Assembly (NCBI GenBank): GCA_022478985.1
Contig: JAKSZP010013302.1
Coordinates: 1 to 64,000 of the forward strand
DNA: 64,000 bases
Reading direction: 5' to 3'
Source: Massospora cicadina
Lineage: Eukaryota; Entomophthoromycota; Entomophthoromycetes; Entomophthorales; Entomophthoraceae
Both the position numbers and the translations under genes were made by a program. The notes beneath the pieces are model-generated. The model was not told where the DNA came from. It saw nothing but the letters and a program-made list of their open reading frames with translations, and searched no databases. Position 1 is the first letter of the stretch. Every line of letters starts with the position of its first letter. Positions 32,378-44,570 of the stretch are shown one piece after another.

Positions 32378-32921
32378 ATTGGAAAATGCATCTTGTCTCC
32401 CACGCTTACCAGTTATCCTTTTTCAAGTGTAAAGAACCATTTGTACTGGAGTTAATCCTGGTGAAGGATTCATAAGAGGCCAAATTTGACATGGTTTACT
32501 TCATGGAAATCTCACTTTTTAGTGTAGTACTTAGTCACATGGAAGGATACCCTTCTATGAGAGCCGCCAAAGCACCCACAATTATGTTAATTTCTGTGAG
32601 TTGGTGGAGGCCTTCCATGTACCAGACCATGATGCTCCTCATCCTCCTATAAGGTTGCCTCCCTCATGACTAAAATCACTTAAGGCGCAAGATAACTTTG
32701 CTCTCATGTGGGTTCCTGGTTGTGGTGCTCCCTTTTCCAAAACGTGAAGAAAGTGTAATTCATGGGGAGCACTTCTTGCATCTCAACTGGGTGGAATATC
32801 CATTCAGATAAATAAGGGGGCCAAAAGACTGCTCATCTCCTCACCAACCACGGCGATTTAGACCAAGTGGTGGATGAGAGGTGGGTGAGAGCCTACCCTC
32901 TAAAGTTTGCGCCATTGTCCT
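32378..32921 (+). pseudogene. E5 integrase end and 3' region (fourth fragment)
   Basis: After E4, a short coding continuation 'K-M-H-L-V-S-H-A-Y-Q-L' resembles the W-K-I-H-P-V-F-H-V-S-L-L end of Ty3 integrases and continues the G-S-Y of 26410. The rest to 32921 has no recognisable domain and may be the E5 3' untranslated region. E6 begins at 32922. Confidence 0.5.
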
Positions 32922-33639
32922 TGTTGAGATTTGGGTTTGACAAAACATAGAATATTTACCGCTGTAGCAATATCCCAAATATCCCATAGATCTTATTATT
33001 ACCCTCGCCACTTCCTATATCTCTTGGCAGATATATTCCTATCAAACCACCATCAAATTTTTTGGCATTTTCTAAACATAGTTTAAGGTTTTTTAAAATA
33101 ATTTCAAGTCTGATTTTGCCCTTTGGCAGATCGTCCATGTTATTTCATCAATTAAGGGTCTAAAACCAGTTCTGTTCCCCTCAAACATAATTTTTTTGCT
33201 AAAGATGACAATTAAATTTATGCTGAATATACTAAAGGTTCCTTAGACGCCGGAATGATGACCACCAGCACCCATCAAAAGGCTGATGGTTCATTAAAGA
33301 ATCCTAATGGGAATTATGGAAGATTTGAGTACTGCAGAGAAAATGACATATGGTCTGCGATGTATACATAAAATGAACCCTATATGGAAGGAGAAGACAC
33401 GGCAATGCAAATTTAATATGGATTCTACTTACAGACTTTGGTTTACATTTGCGACAATGAATATTCAAGCTGAAAGTACCCAAATAAAACTGAACTGTAC
33501 TTGATTATAAATTTTTTAAGAGTTTATTATTATGTAATTCTATATTCATTTTGAGGTATTATGTCCTCTTGATGTTTTAACTAGTCAAGTACAACACATA
33601 TGTGGATAGATCTCCAAGTTGCAATCCAATTAAACAACA
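32922..33639 (+). repeat. E6 5' LTR
   Basis: 718 bp, TGTTGAGATTTG...AACAACA. It aligns with 39859-40581 through several blocks, such as the 'TCTCTTGGCAGAT' and 'GAAAGTACCCAA.TAAAAC' segments. Confidence 0.85.
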
Positions 33640-33642
33640 TTC

Positions 33643-33661
33643 TGGTGCTCATAACAGGGGG
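33643..33661 (+). promoter_or_regulatory. E6 primer-binding site
   Basis: TGGTGCTCATAACAGGGGG, three bases after the 5' LTR. It is a slightly mutated form of the E1/E2 site. Confidence 0.7.
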
Positions 33662-36340
33662 CAATTTCAGTAACAATATATATGAATTCAAAGAAACAAT
33701 CAATATGAGCCAGGATTTCAGTCACTTAACTATTAATTTTGGGGACAAGTATTCCCTCCAACCCATGGACTTGGATAAGCTAAATATGGGTACTTTCAAC
33801 TCAGTAGTTTGTAAAACAAGGGAAGTGACGCACCGCCATGTTACTTGTTCCTTTAGAACCTTTAGCTCCCAGTCTTTATATAGGGTGGCTAACGTGTGCT
33901 TAGATCACATTACTGAGGTTATAGAGTGGCTTCTACATGGGTATCAGCTCGCCGCCAAGGTCACTAATAAAACTCATTTATGAATGTTTAGGAATTAAAG
34001 ATTCAAGAGTTATTTGTACATGTAATATTATTTATAAAAATAGATAACATTGTCTTCCATAACTAAGAAGATTGTGACTAAATTGCGAATAGTTGAAATA
34101 GTTGCTTAATAACCACTCATTAATTCAACAATATTACGCAGACCATCACTTGGCAACATATCAAGATCATCATATTGGTAGAGTTTACAGCAGCTAAACT
34201 CAGGGAAAGCTATTTGTTGGCGTTTCGTCCGATGGTACATTTCAAGAGATGCAAATAGTTGTTACACATAACTAACACCAAACAGGTGATGCCTATTACC
34301 AAATAGATGAACCTACCAACCAGTTGAATGCCAATATGGTTTGAACCATCAGATAGGTGCTAGACCAGTGTGGGGCATCCTTCTGATGGGTATTTAATGT
34401 GACACAACATTGTGGCCAGGTCAAGGAGTACCTGAAGGAAGAGGTGGTATGGCACACAGCTGTAAAAGCCACTGATCAGGAGGCCCACACTAAGTGCAAT
34501 CACGCCTTCCAGCGATTTGTTGAAGAATTGGAAAATCAGCTTGTCTGCCTCTTAAGTGTGGTGGTTAGCCACCAAAATCAGATATAAGACCTTGTATGGT
34601 AGTTTGGTTCAGTTAGAAACAATTTCATTACCTAAAAGGAAGCCTGAGTGAGATTATCCAAACTTTTAACCATCTTATTTGGGCGTTCAGATTATTGAAA
34701 TAGTTGGCCTAGGCACAGGGGCTTTAAAAATCACCCATCTCACTAAGGAAAATGTCTCAATAAAGGCCCATCTCAAACCTTCAAATTGTATTGGAATTTG
34801 AGCAATCATTAAAGCATGAGTTACAATACTTTTTGAACAAACTGAACTTCTTCTCTGAAAATCTCAAAAACAAACTCTGTAGATGCCAACATGGTCCGCC
34901 CATCAGAAAATTAAGGGATCCCTCACTGGCACCCACAAGTTCAGTCCATGGACTCAGAATCAGGCATTGGGAGGCACTTGCTGGACGAAATATTTTGGCA
35001 GCTTAACACCAATCTTAACACCCAAGTGATTGACCCAGAATACTGTTCTGGAAACCTCTACCTGTGCTGCTCCTGCTGTCCCAGAAAACACCTATGGTGA
35101 ACCACCAGCTCGTCCAACGCCACTCTCTAGTTCATATGTCTCTACCTTGTCCCGCCTAAACTTTGGCTCTAGAACCAGTGAGGATGACATACCACCTGCG
35201 CCACAAAGTTTCAACTAAGCCATTTTGGACGCCGATGGTTTCATGCTCAACCCCAATCATCTGATGAAGTTAAAATAAATACACACCTTTCTATTACTGT
35301 TCAAAATTTACGTAGATAGCATAAGTGACAAGGCAAATTTGACAACCTTAATGAACTCGTTTGATCATGAGAGCCAAGAGTTGGTGATTCTCAAGATTAG
35401 CGAGACTAGGCTAAATTATCAAATTGAGAATTTTTACTATTAAGAAATTCAGCAGAGCTAACTGATGATGACCAGAAAAACTGCATTTATTAACATCTTT
35501 TCTCAAGGAAAACAAATTTTAGAGTTTTTGAAATTTTAAGTCTTAAATCCCAAGTTCTATATGGCGCAAAAGTTCTAGATAAATATGACGTGCAGATCTC
35601 TCTATGTAATGTTTGTGAACCATATAATGAACTATACCTAGTCATGTACCTTTGTTAGATGATGACTATACCTTATCACAGATTGTGAACTAAATGCGTC
35701 TCTGCACTGTAAGCTTTAACACACCCAACAAAGGTAATCATAATAGCAGAAAAGCTAAAGTGAAATTCTCCTACAAGATATGGTTAAAATCATCTAGCTA
35801 CCGTCAAACCTGGAAGCCCCAACAACTGCTATATCACGTGACACAGATGTGGTACAAAGGTACACTGCTCTAATCAATGCGACGCCAGAGTGCTCAAACC
35901 AAGGTGCACCACATGAGATCCGCGGTTAGTGGCAAACAGGGAAAGTATGGGCGGAGTAAAAATGGGATATTCTTCTTCCCTCAGATCCATGCGTATTACC
36001 AGACTGACTTACAATGATATGATGCTTTAAACTCCTTAGTCTGTCATTGTTGAAGATGTCTGTATGGTTACCACCTGCTTGCACCAGGAGGACATGCCAA
36101 TATAACTATAAAAGTAATATTAAACCCCTACACACAGCAGCTTGAACATTACAAATTACCAGTTGCTCTGGTGACATAACTAGACAAGATGTGGTTAAAG
36201 TGGCCATCCTCCTAGAAAATATAAGAAATCGGCCCATTACTCTGCAACAAAACAAAAACCTATATTGACAGGATGATAATCCTGGTGAAATTTAATAAAC
36301 ACAAACAATATTTATTATTCTCAATGTACTTACATTGATG
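33662..36340 (+). pseudogene. E6 gag remnants
   Basis: Scattered short frames: M-D-L-D-K-L-N and a capsid-like stretch at 33720-33980; a helical segment with F-V-E-E-L-E-N-Q-L-V-C-L-L at 34399-34587; and a Pro/Ser-rich part at 35030-35218. The positions fit gag between primer-binding site and protease. No intact CCHC knuckle could be found. Stretches between these frames are unreadable. Confidence 0.5.
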
Positions 36341-36349
36341 TTACGGTGG

Positions 36350-36620
36350 CCAAGATCTGAGTAATATCCATATTAGACAACGGAGCCCCTATAAACATTG
36401 CATTAATCAGCTTAGTCAAAGAACAAGGGTTGTCACCAGATATTGACCATCAAAAAAAATATGGAACTGACAGACATGACTCGACTACCTCAATAAGAGC
36501 CTACAGTATGATTCAGCTAATTTTTAGTTCGCTCATCAAATCTGTCCTTTCAATCATTTTACCAAACAGACACCTTGTCATCCTCACTGGTACCTGCAGC
36601 ATGTTGACATCATAAAACAA
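36350..36620 (+). pseudogene. E6 retropepsin remnant
   Basis: Reads I-S-I-L-D-N-G-A-P-I-N-I-A-L-I at about 36362-36405, a retropepsin active site with D-T-G changed to D-N-G. D-I-D-H..Y-G-T-D follows, matching D-V-D-H-R-V-V-Y-G-T-E of the E2 protease. Confidence 0.72.
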
Positions 36621-37379
36621 ATCCAATTTTAAGAAAAACAATCTGTAGATCCTCAGGCAAATCCTATGAAGCATTAATGGCGTGGAGATCAAAAACATAA
36701 GAAGCAGACTCTCCTGTTTGTAAACCTGGCCTTTAAGGATGGGATTATACCCAATAGTTATCAAAAAGGGGTATTTCAAATGCAGTACTTATTAAACCTG
36801 ATAGTCAAATCTTAAGGCAAACCTCTGAGAGCTAACCGCCAATTGATCATTCTACCCAGTCACCAGGGTATAGTGAACGCATGTATTAACCTATAGATAC
36901 TGTCAGAATTATATAGTGAAACATTTTCACCATTTCTCTACTCCTATAGGGAACTGATCATGGAGGAAGGACTCATTCTCCTAATCCATGTATAAATTTG
37001 TGTATCACTTGCTAACCTCTAAGGTATCTAATTCAAGTAAAACTAAATCAGTTCATTGCATTCCTTCACATTCTATTGATAAAGGAAATGCAAGGTGTAC
37101 ACATATTTGGTACATCGGGGGTGTTTTGGACTGGTGGAAGAAAACTGCGAAGCTATATGATTGATTTGAAACTCATAAGTCCCTGGTTTGATTGATGGAT
37201 GAAATATAGGATTAGATGGTGGCCTTGTTTGAATATATAAAAAAAATTTACAATATACATTATTTTGATTTGCGCTTTGCAGATGATTTAAGTAACAAAA
37301 TGACACTGAGACTAACCACCAATCTGCATTTGCCTATACCAGTTTAATATGTTGGAGGAAATTATCAACAAATAAATCA

Positions 37380-38030
37380 AGAAGCTGGTCCTGTAAAGAT
37401 TGTTGGTTCTTTCAAAAAGTCCTTGGGCTTCACCGGTCTGATAGTAATGAAGAAAATGGTTTCAAACATTTGGTTATTGACTACTGGCAACTCAATAATA
37501 TAACGAAAAAGCACTCCAAATCCCTCATAAAAATTGATGATGTTGCTTGACTGACTTGATGGTGCTTTGTACTTCTCTGCTATGGACTTGATTTATGATT
37601 ACTGAAATATTGAGCTACCATGATATCTACAAGAGAAATGCGCCATCATAATGGCCCAGGGACTGTTACAGCCAACATGAATGTTATAGTTGTTATAAAA
37701 TCCCCCTACCACATTCCAAAGGTACAAGGAATGAATCCTGGGTCTAAAAATTCTTACTTTTGTTTTACTTCAATGTTATCAATGTTTTTCAGGGATGTTC
37801 TAGAAACATCTACAACACCTGAAGGAGGTATTCTGTCAGGTTTCAGCTTCTAACCTGAAAATAAACCCAAAAAGTGCAAATTCTACTAAAAACAGCTTGA
37901 GAACATGTGTTTTGTTATCTTTAAGAGAGGCCTTCGCCTCCAGCCAGCCAAAGTGGAAGCCATTTAGAAGTGAGGACCTTGACCAGTAAATGGCATATCC
38001 AGCTTCTTTCTCAGGACAATCAGCTATCAC
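37380..38030 (+). pseudogene. E6 reverse transcriptase remnant
   Basis: S-K-S-P-W-A-S is at about 37415-37435, Y-F-S-A-M-D-L-I-Y-D-Y at about 37572-37605, and E-K-C-A-I-I-M-A-Q-G-L at about 37632-37665. After a damaged or missing catalytic box come H-L-K-E-V-F, L-K-I-N-P-K-K-C-K-F-Y and Q-P-A-K-V-E-A-I (37820-37970). No Y-x-D-D could be read. The order matches E2. Confidence 0.75.
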
Positions 38031-38620
38031 TGATGGTTCATAGACAACTTTGGTAAAATAGGAGAGCTGATATATCGCCTATTTAGTTATGGAAGTTACT
38101 TTGGATGGACAACGAACTGTTAACTGGCACTTGACTGAATTTTCACCTGCCTCACTATGGCACCAATCCTTTTGTATACAAACTTTGATAAGCATATATA
38201 TTTCAGATGAACGCCTCCCTCACTGCCGTAGAGCCCATTCTGTCCCAATTTAATGAGGAAGGGATATATTATCCCATGGTCTATTGCAGCCAGAAGTTAG
38301 ACATATATGAACAGAACTACACCATTACCAAGAAAGAATGATTAGCAGTGATCTATAAGTGTAAGCAGTTCTGAGTCGATATTCACAGAGTGTACTTCAA
38401 GGTGGTAGCTGACCACTACTAGTTAATATGGCTGTAAAACCTCAAGAAGCCTGAGGTACGCCTAGCTCACTGGGCATTAAAGTTGCAGGAATATGTCTTT
38501 AAGAACCAGCACTGATCCAGCTTTGAGAAATAGAACGTCAATGGATTGTCTCAACTCCTTACCATTGCATTGACCACTGACATGGCGGATGGCCTTTATA
38601 ATAAGATGTTGAACAGACAA
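38031..38620 (+). pseudogene. E6 RNase H remnant
   Basis: Y-P-M-V-Y-C-S-Q-K-L-D-I-Y-E-Q-N-Y-T-I-T at about 38270-38330, V-V-A-D-H-Y near 38405, L-A-H-W-A-L-K-L-Q-E-Y-V-F near 38465-38500, then N-G-L-S-Q-L-L. The pattern corresponds to E2 22750-23030. Confidence 0.75.
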
Positions 38621-38739
38621 TATAAGAACAAACCAGTAGTACAGAGCACTTTGGATTGACTAATGAAGAACACCGTCATTAAGAATAGAAAGATATCTAA
38701 ATAAATCAAAAACTGTGAATATATTATACCCTGACAAAG

Positions 38740-39790
38740 AGCATATGACATGATGGTTAGAGCACACAAAGACATTGACCATGGAGATTTTAGAAAAGAT
38801 CTCAAACAAATGATGCTACACTAATATTGGGTATCAAATTACTTCAATATTCATGAAGCCCTCAGATGCTTCAAGGTTTGACAAGAAGAAGCACCATATT
38901 ATAAAAGTACTTTGTATCAATTGTATAAGCTAAAATTCTCATTCTATGCTGTACCAATTGATGTTGTGGGACTGCTGGCTGCCAGCGAAGGATTATTCAA
39001 AAAATTGTGGTAGCTTAATGACCACCTTACAAAATGGGTTGAACTAAACTAATCAGAGATTTGTGACACAACGACTGTCAAATTTAACATAAAGAATATC
39101 GTTTACAAGCATGGATGTCCCAATTCCTGTTGATGGGTAATAATACTAACTTTGATTTTCAAGTAATTACCAAGCTCAACAGCTTAGTGGGAGTATATGT
39201 AGTACTGTTAACTCCCTACCACCTCAAGACCAATAATATGGTAAAGCATGTCAATGGCACTTTAGTTGGCATCATGAAAAAGTTGGCGTCATACAAACTA
39301 TAGAGCTGGAATCTCTTCTTGCCCTCCGCCATCTTCGCATATAATATCAAATTTTTTTCAATGGCAAGGTCCCCATCTTAACTACTGTACAGGCAGCAAC
39401 ACTATTTTCCACCAATTTTGTATTTTTGAATCCACAGAGAGAATATGACCCCTAGCTGATATTTAGATAGCCTCATCTGTGCATTGTTCAACCTTCAATT
39501 GAGGCCTACTTAAATGTGCGGACTTGGAAGAGAAATGTAGAGAGGGTGGCAACTGGAATCATCATTCCCTGCCCTATCTCAATGTAGGGGAGCAAGTGCT
39601 CTATCACTACAACTAAGGGTTCAGAGGACAAAAAAGCTCAAAGATATCTGAAAAAGACCACTTAAAAATTATAGCAAAGAATCCAACCAATACATGAATC
39701 CCAATAGCCCCATCCAAGTGCTTAACTTTAACAGAGTGCACGTTTCAATCCTGAAGCAATCCCAGTAGGGCGCCGAAATTTCAGCCCCCA
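38740..39790 (+). pseudogene. E6 integrase remnant
   Basis: A zinc-domain segment H-K-D-I-D-H-G-D-F-R-K is at about 38765-38800. The core has Y-A-V-P-I-D-V-V-G near 38948-38975. T-P-Y-H-L-K-T-N-N-M-V-K-H-V-N-G-T-L occurs at 39210-39265, with the catalytic Glu position changed to Lys. The C-terminal module 'G-E-Q-V-L-Y-H-Y-N' is near 39587-39615. Confidence 0.75.
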
Positions 39791-39858
39791 ACAAACAATA
39801 ATCCAATAAATGGTCACCACAATTGTTAATCCCCTGTGTTTAGTCAAGTGCGGGAAAA

Positions 39859-40581
39859 TGTTGAGATTTGTCTTTGACCAATCATAGAAAATCAACTGCA
39901 ATAGCAATAACCCCTAGGCACCATAGACCTCATCACTAAAACCTCACTGCCGTATCTCTTGGCAGATTAATTCCTATTGCTATAAAAGATAATAACCAGC
40001 ATTTTTCAAACATAATTTTAAGCTTTTTTATAAATTAATTTGGTATATCATTTCAGCCTTTAACAGATCAGTCCATGTCAATCCATCAATCAAATGCCAA
40101 AAACCTGTTTTATTCCCTTTGAGTGTAAATTTCCAACTGAACCCAATGATTGCGTTACTGAAGAGAGTTTGAAGATGCACTTAACATCAGGCTATAGACC
40201 AACATATCCCTATTTATGCTGAGCAACCATTAATGGTTCCAAATGTAAAATCCTGGATGCTATGGAGGCCGCAGAGATAATGAAGCATGGGCTGCAACAT
40301 ATATAATGGAATAAAACCTGTATGGAAGTGGCAGACGTGCCAACGCAAAGTTTTGATAGTGACTCTCATATTTGGACTTTGATTTACATCTAAAACTATT
40401 GATCTTCACGCTGGAAGTACCCAATAAAACAGCAGCTTTTTTGGAGAATATACATCATATAAAAGCTTAAAACTATCGAAGTTCTCATTCATTTCAAAGT
40501 ATATTGTTCTCATACTTTTTACCCGATTAAGTGCAACAATGCATGTGACAATCACGTTCAGTTGTAATCCAAATTGCAACA
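39859..40581 (+). repeat. E6 3' LTR
   Basis: 723 bp, TGTTGAGATTTG...TTGCAACA. It is strongly diverged from 32922-33639 but collinear. Confidence 0.83.
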
Positions 40582-42039
40582 CCCTCTCTTCTCACCACCA
40601 AAGGTGTTGGTGGAGAAGATCAAGTGGATATGTCAGGAGAGGGGCTACCAAAAGCTATCATCAACTGTTTAGTTGCAGCTTTACAACTTGCCAAAAAGCT
40701 TCACTAAGTTCAAGTCTAGCTAGAAAGAGTAAGTCAATAAAAAATTTATCAAATTATTTGAAGTGTCATTGGACTAAAAATCGCCCATCAGACTTCCCTC
40801 CTTGTTGGAAGCGTTTATGAGCATCCCTCAACAGCTTAGTTGAGCCAAACCCATTCAATCTAAAACTAGACCTTCTTTACCTTCCATGGCATTGGGTGAA
40901 ACCCATCAGCCATTGCATTAATTGTCACTGGCTTGCTAGGTAGAATCACTTTCCAAAAATTTGGTAAGTTATTAATACTGATATAGCTGGTTAGTTCATA
41001 TATTTCTTAGTATCAAAAGCAATCTAGTGCGTCAATCTGCGAAAATCAATCTCAAAGAGATTCTCAGTTTATCAATTTACCTCTCCTCATATTCCTTACT
41101 CTTCAAGCTTATAAGCCAGCAGATACCAACAGGCTTTACTGTCGCTCTATTTTCTTTCCTACTTCCCTTATTTTTATAAAATAAATATTATGTTTTCTTA
41201 TTTTATTCTTAAATTAAGAAGTTTGCGCTGCCTATTTTCAGCTATATGTTTTATTTATGGGTTTACTTGGATAGGGTTGGCGTTTTCCATGCTCATTTTA
41301 TAACAATCATTACGGATGGTTGTAAAAGCGAGATTCTGGATGTTGCTTTGAATAGTAAGTCAATATGACTGGCAGTGCAGCCTTAATTATATCAGCAAGC
41401 TCCAATACACTTAGGTTTTGTCCTCTATTCCGTAATTTTCACTTCCTACAGAAAATTGGTGTAGTATATATCCCAAGTTCGACCCTCCTCATACAAAGTT
41501 AAGACTTAAACCTTCTTGGGTTGGTTTTGACTAAGCATGTCATAATGCTTTAACCAACCCCAGTAGATTAACTTTTATGAGTTAGCGGCCATGCTTAGGT
41601 AATGGAATAAATTACTCATTCACATCAGGTCGCATCGCCTAAGATAGACCTAAATTAGCCATGAAAAGCGTTGTCAACAACTCATAAAATCAAACAACCA
41701 TTCTTGTTGATAATTGACATATCCTAATCAATCAATTATAGATCTTTGTTGTTGATAATTATGCTAATAATTGAATTCACTTATAAGCAATTTCAGAAAT
41801 TATACTTGAAAAGCCATTAATTGTCACCATGGTCATAAATAAATCCCAATCTAATATCTACTTAATGTCTCATAGAACATTACAAAACAATAATTATTAT
41901 TAATAAATAATTCCAATATCCCTTATGATTGCATATAAGTAAGACACTTAAAGTAGGAAAAGACAGATGATTAAAAGGTATCTGTTTAATTGTATTTTAT
42001 GGATATACAAAATCCCAGCGCTGTCTGATGGATAAAGTA
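40582..42039. other. Unassigned AT-rich stretch
   Basis: No domain, LTR partner or RNA gene could be recognised. A 93-codon frame at 40539-40820 overlaps the LTR edge and has no family features. The stretch may hold the decayed 5' part of E7 or the rest of E5. Confidence 0.4.
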
Positions 42040-43967
42040 CCATAGTATTGTAGAAGCACATAAGAAAAAAGCCTTTCAGGACATAAAAAAGCTTTTTAAG
42101 CTAGTCCTAACATACACAGATCCATAAAAACATCCATCTTGAATTGTATGCTTCTAATTATACAGTTGAGGCAGTCCTTCTTCAGAAAGGTGAAAATGTT
42201 ATGGATAACCCTATCTAAAAATTTAGCAGGAAGATGATACTTGCAGAAACCAATCTACTTCAAGGAATTGATTGTCATTGTGGAATCTCTAAAAGAGTGG
42301 CAACATTACCTTATGTATGTCAAGTGGGCAATGACCATTTGTACAGATCATAGAGCACTGTGATATTATCATAAGACTCAATGAAAAATCAGAGACAAGC
42401 AATTTGGAGTTAGGAATAGGATATCTTTTACTATATAATTGAGTACCATCCTGGCAAGTTAAACCTAATCTTAAATCTCTTGAGTCATGGCCTTAAGGCT
42501 ATCTTTCATGGACCAAAAGCTATATAACTATAACACTGCCACTCAGCAACCGTCCAACACCTTGCACTATTGAAGAAATGTTAAAGTAATAAATGGTTAG
42601 ATAAGAGCTACTTATAATAAGACCATGTTTGGCCAGACGTTTTAAAAACAATTTGGTCAATGAAACTACTATGGTTGAAGATTTCAGCTGCAAAAAAATG
42701 AAATGAAATTTTAAGAAAAACTGTGGGTTCTAAAGGAAAGCTTGCAAAAATAGATCATAAAGTTTGTCACAACTATTCATTAAATGGGTACCCTGGGATT
42801 ATTAAAGCCCAAGAACTGCTCACAAGACATTTTTTATGGCCAGAGCTTGTGAGATTAGTCAAGGAGTACGTTGGTAATTGCTTGATATACACCTAGGCAA
42901 GCTTGTTGTGATCAACTAGATGGGATATTAATGCTCCTTCAACACCCAAAAAAGCCTTAGTCCTTAAAAAGTGTTGACTTCATTACCTCATTTCCAAAAT
43001 CCAGGTGATTAGACAACATTATGGTGGCAGTAGATCACCTAACTGATTATGCTGAGTTCATACTATTCACCTCTCAGATTACCTCTAAAGGGGCTAAAAC
43101 ATCTAATAGAAATAGTTTTCCCATCGTGGCCCGGAAGAAACTAACTTTAGACCATGGACCATGTATTTATCTCCAAGTTCTGTGTTAATTTCTAGAAAAC
43201 CTGCATATCAAGACCTGTATATCATCAGCGTACCATCCACAATCATATGGACAAACTGAATTGGCCAACTAGGTACTTAAACAATAACTTCGTTACTTTG
43301 TGTCAGGTCATCAAGAAGATTGGAGAGACTGACTAAGATTGGCTCAATACTCAAAACAACCAAGTGCATAAAATTCATAGATGTGACACTATTTTTGAAG
43401 ACAATGGATATCTACATGACTCTTGGAATCCCTCAGTAGATGGTCACAACCCCTCAGAAGATGAAACCATAAACGCGCAGAAAACACTTTGTACTTTATA
43501 AAGGTGGCTGGGATCTAAGTTAAAGTCCTAAAGAACAATAATGATTATAAAAGGCAAGAAAATCTGGGAATAAAAGTAGTTATAAATGTTTTATTTAACT
43601 TAAGAAACTACAATACTAAAGCTCCCACCGCAAGTTTAGTCCTGTCTTGATTTTAGCCCTACCAGGTAAAAAGTCAAGTTAATCCTTTGGCTTTTTAGTT
43701 AGCACTAACTGAAGGATCAAAAGAGCACTTCAAAATCACATATCACATCTCAATCTTTTCAAAGGCATAGTACTAGAGAGACCCTCACCTTACAACTAGT
43801 TCACTCCAAGGTACCTGTTTATGAAGCAGAAAAAATTGTAGATATTAAGGTATCCTGGGGCCAGCAAAGGTACATCATCAAATGGAAAAATTACCTTTAG
43901 AAGATCCACTTGTAAAACATCTGAATTTTCATAATTTGCACAGAGAAAATCTGAGAGTTCAAAAATT
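42040..43967 (+). pseudogene. E7: decayed chromovirus RNase H, integrase and chromodomain
   Basis: Reads K-A-F-Q-D-I-K-K-L-F (end of RT) then A-S-N-Y-T-V-E-A-V-L (RNase H) at about 42090-42190. The zinc-domain end P-E-L-V-R-L-V-K-E-Y-V is near 42840-42875. V-D-F-I-T-S-F-P-K-S, then V-A-V-D-H-L-T-D-Y-A-E-F (first Asp), L-D-H-G-P (second Asp) and S-A-Y-H-P-Q-S-Y-G-Q-T-E (Glu) span 42970-43265. A chromodomain A-E-K-I-V-D-I-K..Q-R-Y-I-I-K-W-K-N-Y-L lies at about 43820-43900. Gag, protease and RT are not readable upstream. Confidence 0.8.
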
Positions 43968-43978
43968 CAAAGGGGGTG
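43968..43978 (+). promoter_or_regulatory. E7 polypurine tract
   Basis: AAAGGGGGTGA directly precedes TGTAAAATTTTT, overlapping the end of the chromodomain frame. This overlap is common in chromoviruses. Confidence 0.6.
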
Positions 43979-44570
43979 ATGTAAAATTTTTTTTGAACAC
44001 TATCTGATCATTCCATTAACCTAGTTTGGGTTTATGCTAATACATCTAATGATAGAAGATTTTTGTTAAAATAAGAGAAAAAGTCTAATATTAGGAATAT
44101 ACAATGGATCATCTAAACCACTAGAAATTAAATCTTACCAATGACAAATATAAAAGGATGAAACCTCAGAAATTTACAATCAGAAAGATTTCAGTTTAAA
44201 GAAAAGAATCTTTGCCCTAAAAATAGGGCTTACATTTAAGCTGAAAAATTAGATCTGATATTAAATTTAACAACAAGCATGAAAATCCTAAGTATAAAAG
44301 AAAAGCATAATATGCATAAGATTTCTTGAAATTAGATGATGATGTCATGGAGCGTGATAATGATAATAAGACTGGCCTGGAACCCTGGGTGGGTGAGCGC
44401 CCAGAATATTAGCCAGAATACCTCAGTTAAATCCATCCATAACAATGGACAGAACAGGAGGAAGGTATTTGTGATAACTAGCCAAAGATTTCCAATTTGT
44501 AATACATATCCATCATCTATTAGTTAAACTTTTATTTTTACAAATAAACTTGATTTTGAAGAATATTTAT
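43979..44570 (+). repeat. Probable E7 3' LTR (no partner in window)
   Basis: Begins TGTAAAAT right after the polypurine tract. No second copy exists in the window, so the 3' boundary is a guess placed where the sequence character changes. There is no coding content. Confidence 0.4.

Larger units (their letters stand above)
32922..40581 (+). mobile_element. E6: heavily decayed Ty3/gypsy retrotransposon of the E1/E2 coding family
   Basis: LTRs 32922-33639 and 39859-40581 flank 6.2 kb with a primer-binding site like that of E1 and E2, gag, protease, RT, RNase H and integrase. Divergence between the LTRs is the largest of any pair here, and almost every coding segment is broken by stops, so it is one of the oldest elements. 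The flanking pentamers (GTCCT and CCCTC) do not match, so the TSD is lost or the ends are imperfectly placed. Confidence 0.85.
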
